From: Actinosynnema sp040640215
GTDB taxonomy: Bacteria; Actinomycetota; Actinomycetes; Mycobacteriales; Pseudonocardiaceae
DNA length: 64,000 nt
Reading direction: 5' to 3'
Assembly (NCBI RefSeq): GCF_040640215.1
Contig: NZ_JBFABG010000008.1
Location: 186,001-250,000, forward strand
Positions 62,979 to 64,000 of the stretch are shown one piece after another; within the stretch, counting starts at the first letter, position 1, and every line of letters begins with the position of its first letter. The translations under genes and the position numbers were made by a program. Below the pieces are notes generated by a model. It searched no databases. It was given only the letters and a program-made list of their open reading frames with translations, and had not been told where the DNA came from.

Positions 62979-64000
62979 CCCCCTCTTCCCACGCCACTCG
63001 GTGTGGCCCGCCGTCGACCACCTGATCGACGCCGACACGCTCGCGGTGGTGGAACGGGACGCGGCGGCGGCCGACGTCCGAGGTGCCGTCGCCGACGAGG
63101 TGATGCGGGCGATCAAGGACACCGGGTACTGCGGCCTGCCGATCCCCGCGGCCTTCGGCGGCTCGGCGGCGTCCCTGGTCGAGTGCTGCGCGGTGCAGCG
63201 GGCACTGGGCCGGGTCAACCCGGGGTTGGCGGTCGCGTTGAACATGCACCTGTTCTCGGTCGGTGTGCTCGTGGAGCACTGGCGCGCGCGGCAGGACGAG
63301 AGCTGGCTGCTGATGGAGGCCGTCGCCACCCAGCGGCGGCTGGTCGCCAACGCCTTCGCGGAGCCCGCCCTCGCCGGTGCCCTCAGCCGGTCGACCTGCG
63401 TCGCGGTGCGCGGCGACACCACGTGGACGATCAGCGGGACCAAGACGCCGTGTTCCCTGGCCCGGCGCGCGGACCTGGTGTGCTTCCAGGCCGAGGTGGA
63501 CGGTTCCGACGGCGAGCTGGTGCTCTGCCTGGTCCCGCTGGACGCCGAAGGCGTGCGGGCGCACGCGAGCTGGGACGCGCTGGGCATGCGCTGCTCGGAG
63601 TCCGACACCCTGGTGTTCGAGGAGTGCCGGGTGCCGGACCAATTGGTCTTCCACCGGGGGCGTCAAGCCGCCGACGGAGCCGGCACCGGTCCGCTGACGG
63701 CGGGGCTGGTCTGGTTCTGCCTCACCATCGCGGCGGTCTACCTCGGGCTGGCCGAACGCGCGCTGGGCGAGACGGCGGCGGGGTTGCACCAGGCGAAGGT
63801 CCGCCCCCTCGGTGCCGGTCGGCACGAGCTGACCTCCTACCAGGCCGAATTCGGTGCGCTGGTGTCCCGTCTGGCTGTGCTCGACGCGGCGTGCGAGTCC
63901 GCCGCACGGGTGGCGACCACCGGTCCGGGCGGTGCCGCAGCCGCCCTCGACCTCGCACTGGCGGTCAAGCACGAGGTGTGCCAGGGCACCCACGAGATCG
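62971..64000 (+). CDS. Acyl-CoA dehydrogenase family protein (partial, runs off window)
   Basis: At least 343 residues, open at the window end. GYCGLPIPAAFGGSAASLVE is the substrate-side N-terminal motif, VANAFAEPALAGALSRST and TTWTISGTKTPCSLARRADL match the FAD-binding beta domain, and the C-terminal helices continue to KHEVCQGTHEI. These flavoenzymes desaturate acyl-CoA or acyl-carrier-protein substrates, and related ones hydroxylate or N-hydroxylate. The ATG overlaps the methyltransferase stop by eight bases. Its role in the operon is unknown. Confidence 0.88.
   Translation, partial: MGDPLFPRHSVWPAVDHLIDADTLAVVERDAAAADVRGAVADEVMRAIKDTGYCGLPIPAAFGGSAASLVECCAVQRALGRVNPGLAVALNMHLFSVGVLVEHWRARQDESWLLMEAVATQRRLVANAFAEPALAGALSRSTCVAVRGDTTWTISGTKTPCSLARRADLVCFQAEVDGSDGELVLCLVPLDAEGVRAHASWDALGMRCSESDTLVFEECRVPDQLVFHRGRQAADGAGTGPLTAGLVWFCLTIAAVYLGLAERALGETAAGLHQAKVRPLGAGRHELTSYQAEFGALVSRLAVLDAACESAARVATTGPGGAAAALDLALAVKHEVCQGTHEI

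Overview
This is high-GC actinomycete chromosome, most likely from a Pseudonocardiales genus of the Saccharothrix/Actinosynnema/Lentzea type. The support is very strong G/C bias at third codon positions, several GAF-ANTAR proteins, a SARP-type regulator, a DUF3040 protein, and chains of genes coupled by GTGA or TGATG overlaps. No rRNA or tRNA gene was recognised.

Positions 1-25450 look like an ordinary but diverse chromosome arm. There is a FAD monooxygenase with a coupled TetR regulator and a palindromic operator, NhaA, two YbdK-type carboxylate-amine ligases, CtaD, an M20 peptidase, four GAF-ANTAR proteins, a GT4-like protein and a STAS protein. A compact redox group follows (ligase, haem-oxygenase-like enzyme, CDGSH protein, HemK-like methyltransferase). 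Then come a PLP decarboxylase, a manganese catalase next to its likely MntH manganese importer, and a SARP/BTAD regulator.

Positions 25637-31117 (minus strand) form a three-gene overlapping operon. It encodes a possible lipocalin-like/AttH-like protein, an SCP2-like domain fused to a polyprenyl diphosphate synthase, and a 925-residue protein that joins an unknown helical domain to an L-type-lectin-like domain, a DUF11-like domain and two copies of a further beta domain. I do not recognise this combination as a described system.

Positions 31430-36433 are a decay zone. It holds remnants of a serine hydrolase, a formate/nitrite-type transporter and a transposase around an intact cyanase, a DUF4926 protein and a GyrI-like protein.

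Positions 36434-50415 carry a complete type I-E CRISPR-Cas locus. The operon cas3-cse1-cse2-cas7-cas5-cas6e-cas1-cas2 is on the minus strand, and two arrays with the same 28-nt repeat flank it (28 and 35 repeats). Array 1 contains a tandem duplication of four spacer-repeat units. Array 2 decays progressively at its distal end. Both arrays share a TGTAAA box exactly 23 nt before the first repeat.

After an MFS transporter remnant, positions 51279-64000 hold a plus-strand operon of at least 12 overlapping genes that runs off the window. They encode a nucleotidyltransferase, an unknown helical protein, GT4, a dual-specificity phosphatase fused to a BioD/CobQ-like P-loop domain, GT2, a tandem thymidylate-kinase-like protein, a phosphoribosyltransferase-like/APH-like fusion, a Nudix hydrolase, a DrrAB-type ABC exporter, a methyltransferase and an acyl-CoA dehydrogenase. 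The best inference is an uncharacterised pathway that makes and exports a phosphorylated or glycosylated nucleotide-like metabolite. It is the strongest candidate here for a new system.
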